Shown: positions 1 to 12,350 of the stretch, in pieces
How the letters are laid out: each line of letters starts with the position of its first letter
How positions within the stretch are numbered: the stretch's first letter is position 1
Assembly (NCBI GenBank): GCA_947095535.1
Contig: OX352774.1
Coordinates: 69,626,416-69,690,415, forward strand
Source of the DNA: Poecilobothrus nobilitatus
Lineage: Eukaryota > Arthropoda > Insecta > Diptera > Dolichopodidae
Direction of reading: 5' to 3'
DNA length: 64,000 nt
Position numbers and translations under genes: made by a program
Notes under the pieces: model-generated
The model's database searches: none
Told to the model about the DNA's origin: nothing
The model's input: the letters and a program-made list of their open reading frames with translations, nothing else

Positions 1-177
1 GGAGTTTCAAAAGTAATTTGTTTTAATAATAAAGTTTTTTTTTTTTTTGCTGTAACAATGATGCAAGAATTAATTTTTAATTAGTATATGGGAATAGTGA
101 ATGGTACAAGGAATGGTTTATTTTGATTGTTGAAAAATATATTGTTTGTTATTCGTTTTTGCTGAATATTATTTAAA
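1..177. other. AT-rich sequence without recognised features
   Basis: AT-rich DNA leading into the T-run that is the antisense of the A tail of the first SINE-A copy. No coding signal was seen; the open frames here are SINE sequence read in the wrong sense. Confidence 0.6.
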
Positions 178-360
178 TTTTTTTTTTGTGCATTTCTCTG
201 CCACATAAATGTGAACAGAAAATTACACAGCCTTTCCTTTTCAGGCGTGGCTGTAAATGTCATAAAGGGGAGTAACTCGTACGACGTGTGGGGGGATTCG
301 AACCCATACTCCCTCGATGCTTACAGCATATTTTATACGATCTTATCCACTAGACCACAG
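178..360 (-). mobile_element. SINE-A copy 1 (tRNA-derived SINE)
   Basis: Read on the minus strand, this is a tRNA-like head with an A-box-like segment (GTGGTCTAGTGG), an anticodon-arm-like hairpin, and a B box (GGTTCGAATCC), which are the internal RNA polymerase III promoter elements of tRNA genes. It is followed by the family body (GTCGTAnGAG, CTTTCC and GCCTGA motifs) and an A tail seen here as T's near 179-186. It matches the copies at 13626, 20739, 22437 and 54193. It is not a functional tRNA: the first bases of the head are missing or diverged and the cloverleaf is incomplete. No clear target-site duplication was found. Confidence 0.8.
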
Positions 361-944
361 TACACACTAGGCACAAAAATACTCAACAAAATCGGTTCAC
401 TTTGTAAATTTTAGTTGGACTGATTCATCAGATTGTTAGGAAAAAGTAGCATCAAATAAAAATCAAAAAAGAGAATTTTGGAATCAATGGAAAAGTATAG
501 TTTTCCTTGTTTAGAAGAACTTGACAGACAAGCTTTTTGTAAATCATATAAGAAAACTCTTCCTAATCTTTACATTACTTGTTTTATGTGTTATATATGT
601 ATATGAGTTACGTATTAAAGTTAATAAAATAAATGCATTTGAAAATCAATTTAATTTGTTGTTCCTTCCATAAGTACTACTCAAATATTTTGTCTTCTTT
701 TTTTCCAATATTGGCTGGTTTTGTTTTCATAAATTGGATCTTAAAATTGTGGACACCCTGACTACTTTCATAATCAATCATATTTTCATAAGTAGGCACT
801 TAAAATAAAATTCACCAACAACTTTAGAAATAAACTAGTTTTTTTTTACAATTCTATGGTTAAACCTATTCAAACCTATTACAAATTTTGAGCTATTGAG
901 ATATTGAGGTATGGGGACAATATGATTTCGTAATAAAATTAACA
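361..944. other. AT-rich sequence without recognised features
   Basis: About 580 bases of AT-rich DNA with short homopolymers. No open frame has convincing composition and no repeat family was recognised. Confidence 0.6.
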
Positions 945-1125
945 ACGACCTTTAGTACTCATGACCAGGCAGTACATGAATACTAAAGATCGTATAACCT
1001 ATTGTTTGGTTAAAAAAAGGCAGCTGGTGTTTAGTGGGTTAAAGTGCCAAACACTCATAGAGGACTCATGCTCGTTTTCACTCCTCTATAGTGTCTCTCG
1101 ATGATTCTCATTTGTTTTCCAAAAA
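945..1125 (+). repeat. SINE-C copy 1, including two hairpins
   Basis: Dispersed element shared with 3712-3850 (+), 44290-44470 (-) and 27960-28110 (-). It starts with a 14-base inverted repeat (950-963 with 975-988, one central mismatch). The shared CGTATAACCTATT, TGGTGTTTAGTGGGTTAA and GAGGACTCATGCTCG motifs follow, and then TCTCGATGATT. Bases 1051-1094 form a strong stem: ACACT plus ATAGAGGA on the left pair with TCCTCTAT plus AGTGT on the right. The other copies end next to an A tail in element orientation, which suggests a retroposed short element. No tRNA head is visible, so its SINE status is inferred. Confidence 0.6.
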
Positions 1126-1160
1126 AATTTGCATGCGGTACATTAATATATTATTATATT

Positions 1161-1207
1161 GTATCTGATACAATATATTGTATCTGATACGCTATTGTAT
1201 CTGATAC
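1161..1207. repeat. Three copies of near-palindrome GTATCTGATAC
   Basis: The 11-mer GTATCTGATAC occurs exactly at 1161-1171, 1180-1190 and 1197-1207. Each has inverted arms GTATC/GATAC around one central base. Each unit contains GATA in both orientations, so the cluster offers six GATA-type sites in 47 bases. It could be a small regulatory cluster or just a short tandem expansion; the sequence alone cannot decide. Confidence 0.5.
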
Positions 1208-1466
1208 TCTTGCATCACTTCGAAAAATATAACCACCTTCAACTTACAGTATAAAAGAAAATATTGCTAGAAAATGAACTAGAATAGAAGTAGAATATCA
1301 TAGCTTAAAAAACTTAGAGCATGCCTTAACAAATCCACAAAATTCTTACAATTTCAAATAGCCGTCAATGAAATTGAGATATCAAATAATGATGCAATTG
1401 TCAACGTTCAGCAACATGATTAAAACACTAGAAGAGTATGAAGTTTTTAATGAATAAGCAATAATG

Positions 1467-1840
1467 TTAGTAATAATAAAAATAGTAATAATAATAGTAG
1501 CTGCTACAGTGGAGCAATTTTTGATTAGACAAAGCATGAAGGTGTTACATACTACTGCATGTGGTAACTGTTGTAACGGCTATAGTCACTGCTAGCAAAA
1601 TAGTAATAATAATAGACGGATTTATTGTTTCCTTACAGTTCCACTCCCAATTTAATGTTTCCACACCCTATTTCCTATCCTTCCCTATTCCTAATCCCTA
1701 GCCAATTTACTATATTAGCAGGTAAGGGTTTCACTCCATTATATTGGCTAAAGAGGGAGGTTAGTTTAGTCAGTCAGAATCTGACACTACCAAGGCGGAA
1801 TTTTTGGAGTCTTTAGAAGATTAGGAAAAAAAACAAAAAG
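1467..1840 (+). mobile_element. SINE-B copy 1, lacking a clear head
   Basis: It contains the family's internal TAATAATAA-rich stretch, the conserved GCTGCTACAGTGGAGC-like block, AAGGTGTTACATACTACTGC, GCTATAGTCACTGCTAGC and the 3' core beginning TTTCACTCCATTATATTGG. The core has GTCAGTCAGAATCTGAC, CACTACCAAGG and an A tail at about 1824-1840. The tRNA-Lys-like head seen in the 30133 and 56286 copies is not recognisable upstream. The distal arm of the outer stem is degenerate here. Confidence 0.7.
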
Positions 1841-3711
1841 GTATACTTCAAAACAATAATATTAAAACATATTTACTTACATGGTATGAAAATTGATACA
1901 TAAATTGTAAATAAATATCAAGAAAATTTAAAAAGAAAATTATAGGGGAAACATGTCAAAGACAACATTTTTCTTTTCTTCATAATTCTTTTGCAGAATA
2001 TTTTTGTATGTGTTCCCCTCCTGTGTCATAATTCTTTTTCTTTTTGAATTTTTATTTGAATAATTTTGCAATATTTTATTATTGTACAGATAGATACGCT
2101 AATCAAGATATTTGTCAAATATTATTTTGGAAAGGAAAAACTCATATGCAGGTGAAGAAAAGTTTGAAAAGGATATTCTATAATATTTTTGTGTTCAGAA
2201 TTTGTTGTATATTATCTAGATTAAAAAAAAAAACAAGATAATTTTTCTTTTCTACAATTTTCCTAGATTAATTTCATAAATAAAATTTATATTTTTATAC
2301 ATATATCATATGAAACATATGCAATTTTTCAACTTGAGATTTTGTTGAACTTGTAAATTTTACTTTATAATAAAGTTTTTTTTTTTAAGAAGCGTTCTAT
2401 CTGATTTATGACATATAAATTAATCAATTTTTCTTTTGCAAATGGGTGTGTTTGATGAAAATTAACTTATTTTAATGAAAAAAAGTAAATTTTAATTATA
2501 ATTACTTGTTTTTTCTTTTTTGATTAAGAGATGTTAACTTTATTTTTCCCCCTACCATTTTTTATTTACATTTACAAAATATTAATAAAATTTCTTAGAT
2601 GGTGAAACTCGATTGTTGATATTTAAAAAGAAATATATTGACTAAATTAATACTTTGTAAAAACTTGTGGGAAAGAATAATATAGTGAATCTTCTTAAAG
2701 GACCAGTCAATTTAGAATATTATGATAAATTGTGGCCCATCACCAAATCACCAAATTTAAATAATATTAAAATTTGCAAAGTTTTCTAATCTAGCAGTGT
2801 AGGTTGCATTATATACTGCGGCGTACATCTCTATGGGAAAGTTTTTTTGTATGAATCCTAAGCTGAGGCTCTTCTAATTGTCAAGATATCGTAACTTAAA
2901 ATAAATTTTGATATTTTTCTTAGTTTTAGTAAATTGGAGTTTAACCAAGTTTATCTAACTCATCCCATCAAGGTTTTTAGATGTTTTTACAAAACTGTAA
3001 TTGTTTTTGGTAATAATTCTCTATCTTGGGATTTGAATGATATAAATATAAAGAAATACAAAACTTTTGGCTTGTTTTTACTCTTAGATTTTTTTATTTT
3101 ATTTAAACATATACTCATTATTACTAACCATAAAGCAAAATTTTAATATTTTAATTTCACATCGGTGATAAGATAAATAGCAAATTAAGATAACGAATGA
3201 ACTTGTAATGAATTTTATTAAGGAGTCCTAGTATAACTTTAAGAGCTCCACTCCAAATAAATATTACACACTCTATTTGTAGCATAGTTTTGGTTAAAAA
3301 AAACCATCGACAATGAAGTCTAGAAATAGAAACATAAAAATAAATTTTTTAATTTTAACTTTTTCAATATAAAAAAAACAAAAACGCAAGAAATTCTCTT
3401 AATTCTCAAAAAAAAAGAAATCGTATATTATAATCCACAAGACAGAAATGAACACTCGAACTGAAAAGAAGAGATTAAGTTTGATGACTCCTCTCAAAGC
3501 ATTTTGAAATAAATCAAGGAGAACTTCTACTCTATGTAGTGCAAATTTCCAAATGTCATAATTCGGCTTACGGAAATTCTTTTGTAGTGCGAGCATCGCG
3601 AATGTGGGAACATCTCCCATCCTATGTGCTCTCCAGAATTAGCAAAGATTATATTATATACAAACAAACAGACTCAATGTGAATATTAACAACTTTTTTA
3701 ACAATATAATA
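1841..3711. other. AT-rich sequence without recognised features
   Basis: Nearly 1.9 kb of AT-rich DNA. Short frames at 2044-2241 and 2934-3146 have the Phe/Ile/Lys/Asn composition expected from random AT-rich sequence. No repeats, RNA genes or promoters were recognised. Confidence 0.6.
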
Positions 3712-3850
3712 AAGGCCGTATAACCTATTCATAAAAGGGAAGTAGTGTTTAGTAATTTAAAATTATACACATTCATAGAGGACTCGTGCTCATTCCACAT
3801 TTCTATAGTGTCTTTCGATGATTTCCACCTATCTTGGCTGAAAAAAAAAA
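3712..3850 (+). repeat. SINE-C copy 2 with A tail
   Basis: Matches the 945-1125 element through CGTATAACCTATT, AGTAGTGTTTAGTAATTTAAA, CATAGAGGACTCGTGCTCATT, TTTCTATAGTGTCTTTCGAT and ATTTCCACCTATCTTGGC. An A-rich tail from about 3840 then marks the 3' end. The inner hairpin survives in weaker form. The 3' ACCTATC block faces the 5' GGnnGnTGGTG block, as in the SINE-B core. Confidence 0.6.
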
Positions 3851-6084
3851 CAAAAAAAAGTTAAGTCAAGTATGCTGAGCAACATCTGACATCTATATGA
3901 ATTATACCAGACAAAATGTACTTTCATTGATAAGTCTAAATGGTACCCAATTAAAGCATACGTTAATTTTTATACTTCATTTATATTTGACATTCTTGAC
4001 ATTTCTACAACAACTAAAAGAGCAATAGAATTTTTTTGAATTTTAATGACACAGTTATATTGTCGGTCAAAGAAACCCAAGAGGAAGCAATTAGCCAACA
4101 ATAAATTGCTTTGAGTTAAATATAAAATTGTTTCTTTCTTTACAGACTGGACTATAAAAGACATATTTATTTAAGGAAGAACACAATAATTGATTGGACG
4201 GAAACGTGTTAAAATATAATAAATATATATTTTTTTTTTGTTACTAAGTTACTTCTATTAAATCGGAATTCAAACTTTTCTATATTATTTATTATCTATA
4301 AGATGCTAATAATCAATTTCATTATATTTTTAAAGAACCTGTGTTAAAATAAAATTCGTAACAAATGAATTTCGTGATTTTAAAAACATTTCAATTTTGT
4401 TTTTTTTTTTTTGTGTTATGTTTTAATAAAACAAAGTACTAAACATTTTCTTTTACTGTTGCTGGGTCAAGTCAAATCGAGAGCGCCACCGTTATATATA
4501 TATATAATATTATTCGACAACATAATCAATAACTACAAAAAAGCAAAGAGACAAAAACATATGTGACACGACATAAATAACACAACATATTATAAAGAAT
4601 AGACAAGTTTTTTTCTTTTATTTTCTACAGAAACAAAACAACTAAAAGTTCGTCACAATAGTCACAACATACAGTTGTAAAGTTACAAATTTTAAAATTA
4701 TTTAAAAAACAAAAAGAGCGCAATAGGTAAGACAAAGAGTTTTTTGGATATCAACATTTCCAAAAGGAAAAAAATAAAACATTTGAAAAATTTAATAATT
4801 CGTGTATCTAAACTTTCCGTCAATTTATGGAAACCCCATACTATAATTAAGAAAAACCGTTTACACAAAATCTAAAAATATAAGCATTTAAAGTTCAGCT
4901 GTCCAAATAATCAAAATTTAACTTTTCAAACTTTTATTGGTCTTAAAGGGAATAGAAAGTACTAAACATTTTGAGGGGACCGTACCTCCGTATTAAGTCA
5001 GAGGGACTACATAAAAATGTTTTAACTTTATGTTACAACTTCTTTACGAGATTTATCTATATGCCTATATCTGTTTTATCTCAAACGATGTAAAAATTTC
5101 GTAAGCAAACTAGTAAGTTCCTAGTCGTATTTAAGAGATGTGTGGACGAACAAGAAAAGTGAATTTAATAAGTACATTTTAACTAATTTTTTTTTGAAAA
5201 TTTGCAAAAAAAAATTGACAATAACTTGTCCTTTCAGCATATCATAAAAATGGTCTAGTTGCACAGATTTAAAACTTAAAAATATTAAAAAGTCACGTTT
5301 TTTCAAAGAGGTAAAATTTTATGTATGATTTCGGGAAAAAATTAACCATTGTCAGATCTCAAACTAACTTTTAAGTATTATGCTGCTGTAAACATTTTCT
5401 TTAAATGGAAATGTTTTTTTTTTTTGTTTTTCTATGCATAAAATAAAAAATGAACCACGAATTTTTTTTTCTTTTTAAATATCTGGTAACTGTTATTCAA
5501 AAACAAAATTTTTGATTTTCTTTGAAAAACTTTTTTTTTTCTAGATTTATTAGAAAAAAGACATATAATATTTATTTGATCAAAATGGCCTGAAACATTG
5601 CACAACAGATAAAAGTCAATCTTGGTTTTTGAATAAATTTTGTACGCTTAATAATTTCTAAATATTCTAATTTGAAAAAATTAAAGAAACATGAATTTAT
5701 AACACATAATATTAGATAGTAATTGTTTAATTTTTTCAATTTACATATATATTATATTTTATTTAAATTTATTATATGCTAAAAAACTGTTTTGAAAATT
5801 TTAATCCTTATAAAAAAAATTAGGCAGTATGTAAAACTAAAGTTTTTTAAAGCCATACACATTTTACAAAAAAAAAAAACAACTTAAAAATTGCGACTGA
5901 CACTAAAATTTATATTTTTTCTTATAATTGAAAGAAAAATCAAGAGACACTTTCTTAAGTTTTAAGGAAACCTTTTACAAAATAAATCCTGTTAACTGTA
6001 AAAATGTAATGTTAAAAATTTAACAGGTGCCTAAGATGCAGGTGGCTAAAAAAGCTAATTTTCAATTTTTGACCCTTAATAACT
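3851..6084. other. AT-rich sequence without recognised features
   Basis: About 2.2 kb of AT-rich DNA with a short TA run near 4494-4508. The motif GGGTCAAGTCAAATC near 4463 recurs at about 9066 and may mark the edge of an old repeat. Reverse-strand frames at 3399-3620, 3970-4164 and 5121-5306 are not convincing genes. Confidence 0.55.
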
Positions 6085-6480
6085 CTTAAACAGAGGTAGG
6101 TTCAAAAATAAATTTATAAATTGGAGTTGAAGTTGTATGAGAGCTATTCGAATTCAAATTACATAGAAGTTATTGCCATAAAACTTGTCACCTTTTTAAT
6201 ATCAGATTTCCGAATTTAAAAAGATGACATGAATTTGTATTAAGTATTGAAATATGAGGATATAAATTTCGCAGCTAACCGAATTTATTGTGCTAGAACA
6301 ACAAAATTTTACAGAAATTGTTGAAATATTCAAATTTTACAGAACTTTTCAAAAAAATTTGTTATACCCATCTTCAATTCAGACACTGAGTTATTTTCAT
6401 AGCATAATATAACATAAAAAAATTGTATCACAGCTACTCGAGCCCAGAGGTTAAATTTCCTTTATTATTATCATATATTC
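6085..6480. repeat. Diverged copy of the 33-kb dispersed repeat
   Basis: Contains GTTGTATGAGAGCTATTCGA, ACATAGAAGTTATTGCCATA, AAACTTGTCA, ACAACAAAATTTTACAGAA and ACACTGAGTTATTTTCAT. All resemble the units at 33083-33990 (GTTGTATGGCAGCTA, AACCAAATTTTACAGAAGTT, GCCATAAAACTT, ACTGAGTTATTT). Divergence is high, so this is an old copy. No coding capacity is visible. Confidence 0.5.
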
Positions 6481-8593
6481 GTATCCATTTAGTACCCTTT
6501 CCCGTTTTACCCTTTTAGTACCTTCCATATAGATCAAGATTTTTAAAAAGGTCGTTTTAAACTATATATTATATTTTACGTCTGACATGACTTAATAAAA
6601 AATAGAAGAAAAACAACAGATTATGTAGATTTTTTCATATTGGTTTTATTTTCTTCGTTCACACCAATCTGACAATTATAACAGAGGCCCTTAACAATAA
6701 AATTTTCTAAAAATTGACTTTATTTTAACAGGAACTTAAATTTTACTTTTAAAGTCAATTGCCATAGAATTATTGCTATAGAGATCATCAGGATCAAATT
6801 GCCATAGAAAAAACTGGGAACAAAGATTATTATTGAAGAAAGAATGAAGTGTAGAAAAATGGAGAGGGAAAAAATATAGAATTATTTCCTAGCAATTATT
6901 TAAATATCAAATTAATTAAAAATTTCCAAGTTAATGTAAAATTTTATTTTTGTTGAACTATCATATATTTACCGATATTTTTTTAATAACATACTTTGGC
7001 AAGGTATCTGATGCGATCATTAATAACAACTTAGTGAAAGCTCATTAGTAAAGCTCATTCTCTACTTAAATTTCTTTATTTCTTTTGCTACCAAAAAACT
7101 TCAACTGTATACGAATATATGAAAAATATCCGAAATACATAACGAAAATCAGATAAAAGTAAAAACCGATTCTAAAATAAAAATTGACATATCCACTGTC
7201 ATCTGACATGTCAAAAATTTAATTTTTATTATGTGCACATTATCTGCCTTTACATCTGACATGCTGAATTCAACCGAATAGTGTGGCAGATATAAAATGC
7301 ATATAATATGAAGCAATATTTACAGTTTTTAACAAAATAATTATCGTCTGGTAAATATTATTATGTATATATGTATATAACCTTATACAATTCCTTTCAT
7401 ACAATTTTTAGTTTGTCATGATATTTTCAGTCACACGTTTTAATGTCATTTAATGGCACAAGAAATGCTGTTGAAAGTTAAACTGTTTGTATGTGATAAA
7501 ATATATATAGCATTTAAAGGACTGCATTAGTCATATAAAATATGTGAAAAATTCGAATAGGCAATCGATCATCCCTTAATATGGTAGGTTTTATCAAGTG
7601 GAATCAACATCATTCAACAATGGGATTTTTTTTTTTTATAATCAATAACTTAACGTAAAATAACAAACATTTAGCATAATAAGCTAAAATTTAAGTTGTT
7701 TTCCCCCAAAAAAATATAGTTCGACCCTGTTAAATAAAAATTTCTAGTTTGATTTTGAATCCTCACATATTTTAATTTTATAGATTTATTCGTAATTTTA
7801 CAAAATGTTTTTTTTAGTTTAAGACATTTAACTACTTTTATGTTAAAATTGATTATAAAGAAAGAATGAGTTATAAAGAACGAATTGAAATTGCTAATTG
7901 TCTATATTAGAATTTAACTTTTAACTATAGTCATTATATTTAAGCATTGAGAAAAAGATATAACTATAAAATAATTTTGCATTTTTTGACTAACAAAATC
8001 TTTTTTTTTTTAATTTGAAAAACTATTTCCTTCTTATTTGTTCAGTAAAATATTAATTTATTTCCTAAGAAAAAAGATAATAAGAATATAAAGTGTTGTT
8101 ATTTAACGGATAAGGATTAAAACTTTTTTTTTCACAAAAGATTTTTTTTTTTCATGTCCTTAGTGCGCAGGAATTTTTAATGTTTATTTTTTATATTTAT
8201 TTTAAAGGTAGGTGTACGTAGTTAGAATACATACGCGATAAACCGTTGTACCATAAAAACAAAACCATAAAAACATAATTTATTTTTTATTCCTTTTTTT
8301 TTTATCTTTGAATTATACATTGTAATTCCTTTTATCCTCGGTCTTGTACTTCCACTTGCGTTTTTAAAAAAAAAAGTGTAAAGTAAAGTCAACATCTTAC
8401 CTACATCAGAGTTCATATAGAAAAAATGTAAAAAACAAAAAACGAAAGAGGAAACAGAAAACTTTTAAATAGCACAGGTGTACATGTTAAGGAAACAGGA
8501 AATCGTTTTTTAACAGAGTTTTGTATTTGGTTTTTATTTGTTTTTATTCGTATTCTTTTTTCCACCGAAATTTTTGAGCTCCGCCCTGTATTT

Positions 8594-8629
<36 letters not shown>

Positions 8630-9064
8630 ATTATAACACCTAGATAGCATGAGTATTTTTAGTGGTAAAGTTTAGTAATAGTCAAACTTCAAATATTTTA
8701 AAATTGATGAATAATTTTTTGTATACGAGGATGATAATTTTTTTTTTTTTGCATATACCTAGGATACTATTTCTAATTAAATTAAATTTTTTTTTGCTTA
8801 AATTAATCTCCCATTTCAATTCATAATGCAATCTATAGCTATAAATTATAATATGGCATTTATATAGGATGTAAGAAATCGAGATCTCAGATTAGTCCTA
8901 ATATAAAGTATTCCGGAAATCTTTCTACATTTAAAAGTGAAAATATTTCCACGTTTCACAATTCTTTTTGTATCTTTATGACACCTAATAATATAAGATG
9001 AGTAGATGCTATTAAATATATTTACTAAGTTTAAATTAATTTAATTATATGTTGATGTGGATTA
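6481..9064. other. AT-rich sequence with a TA microsatellite
   Basis: About 2.6 kb of AT-rich DNA. A (TA)n run of roughly 27 bases lies at 8599-8625. Motifs such as ATCTGACAT recur near 7201 and 7254 but form no clear array. No gene-like frame was found. Confidence 0.55.
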
Positions 9065-10090
9065 TTAAGGCGCGGTGGGTCAAGTCAAATCTATTACTCA
9101 AAGAGCGCAAATTCTAATGGGAAAATTCATTGATGAAACAAATAAAACTGTACAGGTAATTAGTTTTTTTAATCCATTTATAAAATTGGGTATTGTGCTC
9201 AGCTATTGAAAACAAATTTATTATACCCGTACGATAGGATCGGGTATAATAAAATTACTCCTCCGTTTGTAACACCTCGAAATAAGCGAGCTAGATATAC
9301 CTTCAAAGGTATGGATCGGATCAGAAATTCTAAGACTTTTGAGCCATGTCCGTCCGTCCGTAGCGTCAGCACGCTAACTCAAAAACTAAGAAAGCTAGAA
9401 TCTTGAAATTTACACAAAATATTCTGGGAGTAATTTGTAGGTTCCCTATTTTTTTTGGTTGAGTTTGGACCAAAACTTAGGGTAGCTCTCGAACACCTAA
9501 CTTTTAGATCCCCACATTTTTTTTGAAATAGAGCTATCAAATTTAACTGCTGATAGATCTCACAAAAATATTAATTTTATTTTTAATAACTTTTTTTTGT
9601 AGTCCCACCCGTTAGGGAGCTACAGCTCCCCAAAGGTTCAAAAAATCTCTATATTTAAATTATTATAGCGCAAGTTGTATATGGTATATCTTCATTTTGA
9701 AAACACCAAACGATTACTACTTTTATTAGCTTTAAAAGTATATATACAATAAATATATATTTGTGGCATACGGTGTCTTAATTTACCGTTATGCGAAACT
9801 CAAATTTTGCAAAATCCTTTAACCCTTCTATCTTCTAAACGGTTTAAGTTGGAAACTTGAAATTTGACAGAACTTAGATCTTTGAAAATAAATATGACTC
9901 ATTTCAGAAAGTTTTTTTGTATCACCCCCCGTTTAGGAGCTGTAAGGGGTCAAAAACTGAAAATTTCCTATTTTTAAAAACCTCTTAAAATTGTTTTGAA
10001 GTAATACATAAAAATAAAAGGTTCAACATTATACTCTTATTTCTGTTAATAACTTTTTTTAATTTAATAATATAGGGTTACTTTATAATT
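9065..10090. repeat. Dispersed repeat with GTCCGTCCGT motif, probably TE remnant
   Basis: A more complex patch than its surroundings. Near 9221-9250 TATACCCG and CGGGTATA form an inverted pair. GAGCCATGTCCGTCCGTCCG follows near 9342, then GAATCTTGAAATTTACACA. Blocks such as AGGGAGCTACAGCTCCCC and GTTTAGGAGCTGTAAGG appear further on. TATACCC...GGGTATA followed by repeated GTCCG and 'AAAGCTAGAATCTTGAAATT'-like text is a layout I associate with noncoding repeats of fly genomes; that is recollection rather than a search result. The 66-codon frame inside is not a plausible gene. Confidence 0.5.
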
Positions 10091-12350
10091 GACGAAAGTG
10101 TTACTTGATTTTTTCAAATTTTCTAACAAATTTCTTTAACGAATTTTTTGCATTTTGTTTTACTCCATAATTTGAAATTGTTGAGGATATAATGCGTAGT
10201 ACAAAAAAGTGTAAATAAATAAACAACATAACGGTTGCTTGAAGAATTTTTATTTATTGATATTGATATACACACATACTTATATAATATCATGTTTATT
10301 TACATATCGTATATGTTACTAGTGAATGAATGTAGAAAAAAATAGAGTATAGACGTATATAATATAGCGCCGTATTTACATACATATATGTATTTTATTG
10401 TACTTATAAGAAATTATTCTATCAATGGAATATTTAAATATAATATAATATAATATTTAAAATTATATTTATTATTTTGTACTAAGTAAATTTAATATAC
10501 ATTTACCGCTTAGTATTAAATGGTACTATAGAATATTTGAAAAAGTTTTGGATTGATAATCGTTATGTGGAAGGTTAGAATCTGCTTTTGAAGAATGTAT
10601 AAACATATAGTTTGAATATATGTACAACCCATAGTTCTAGAAATTATAAAATTCACCCAAATTATTTTAAAATACTAAAATATTTAAAAAATAATATTGT
10701 AAGCATAGTGACAGGCTGTGAACATACTAACGGTTCGTACGGATATCTAAGAGTTGACAAAGGCAACTGTATTCTTTCTCATTTTAATTTAGAATGTACA
10801 CAAAATTTTGTTATGAAAATCAAATTTTAATGCAATTGAATAGAATTTTTTGAAAATTTAGTTATATTAAATCTATAAATTAGGTAAATTGTAGGTTTGT
10901 TGGTTTACATGGCACTATAAAAATTTATCAAAAGAGCATTTAATTACCACAGACATGTTTAATTATGTTCTATAATCAGCCCGTAGAGTTGAGAAATAAA
11001 ATTAGGTCTCTAATTTTACTTTAGTATAACTTGTTTATTTCTGAGCAGGTAGAGAAACCCCTGAGTTTCTGTCTGACCCTAGGGCATCCGTAAGTTCTTC
11101 TTTGCAGATTCTACACTGTGTGTTGTAGAGAATATCCATTTCTACTTTCTATGGTTCCTGTCGGCACATACTCTACTCCTCTAGTAGCGTTTACACAAGT
11201 TTAGGTTAGGAGTTCTTTTGTTCTTTTTTCTTAATCTCATCTTTGTTGATGTTTTCCAGTTGCTTACTACCCAACCTAAATTTTGTAATTAATAGTAAAT
11301 GTGAGGAAATGAGGCTTTTGACAGCTTTTCGAGAAGTAAATACTAAGTTTATTTCACAGTCATACTCGGCCCCTATCAAGCTAATTCGTCTCTTGTTTGT
11401 TACCTTTAGTGTTACTGTTGGTTTTTTAAATTTTTTTTGCAAAATTTCCTTTTCTCTCTTTCTCTAAATTTATTATTAAATTCTTATAGAATAAACTGTC
11501 CTATGAAATTTACAACGATTTTAATAATAAATTTTACATAATATTTAGGATAAAATTTGAAAAAGTAATATTTTATAAATTTTTGTTTTGAACTTTGGTA
11601 TAAAATGTAATTTTTGGTCTAATTTTCTTATCTAATAAAATGTTTTCTATTTTTACCTGTAATAAAAACCCATAAAATTACAATTAATTTTGTTTATTTA
11701 ATGTCCCAATGGGAATTACAATTGAACCATTTGATTTTTCTTTATAACTTACTCATATAATATTTAAAGCCTTTAAAAATACTTTTCACATTTAATGAAT
11801 TCAGATTTATTTTCTTACTCTTTTCTTGTTATTTTTTGTATTTATTTAAGATTTCTTAATATAAAATTAAAATGATAATATCTAAAAATAATAATAAAAT
11901 AAAATATACTAAAATTGAATTAATTAAATTTCAAAGAAATACAAATATAAAATTAGGTATAATTTATTTTTAAATATTTTTACTGGTCATTAAATTGAAA
12001 TTAATTTTAACCTCAAGAAGAGTAAAAAAAAGACACCGAAATTTGTTACACCTATGGGAGTAATTTTATAAAAATAAGATAGTTACATATAACGGTTAAA
12101 TAATTCGTTTCCACTCCACAAAATTTAAACCTTCTCTTTTTTGGTCCATTTTAAAAATAATTCAATACATAACTACTATAAAAAAAAACAGTTAAAGCTA
12201 AAAAATTGATTGACACTTTTTCATAGTTTTGGATTGAATTTAAAAATCATTAAAATATATCTTGAAATATTAGAGGACCATCATTATCGTATATGTTGAA
12301 GTATTACCTGCCTTTTATAGATATCTTGTAGGAAATGACGCGAGTTCTAT
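10091..12350. other. AT-rich sequence; a less AT-rich patch near 11.04-11.21 kb
   Basis: Mostly AT-rich DNA. The stretch 11035-11210 is visibly more complex. Its minus strand has a 37-codon open stretch (11035-11148) with a C-x2-C pair in CRICKEELTDALG, but no start, splice context or matching domain, so I do not call a gene. It may be a decayed mobile-element fragment. Confidence 0.5.

Noticed and set aside
9206..9406. 66-codon plus-strand frame
   Set aside because: It lies in a dispersed noncoding repeat with the GTCCGTCC run. Codons follow the repeat and show no domain.
11035..11148. Minus-strand frame with C-x2-C (CRICKEELTDALG)
   Set aside because: Only 37 codons between stops, with no further zinc ligands or splice context. 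It may be a relic of a mobile element but cannot be supported.
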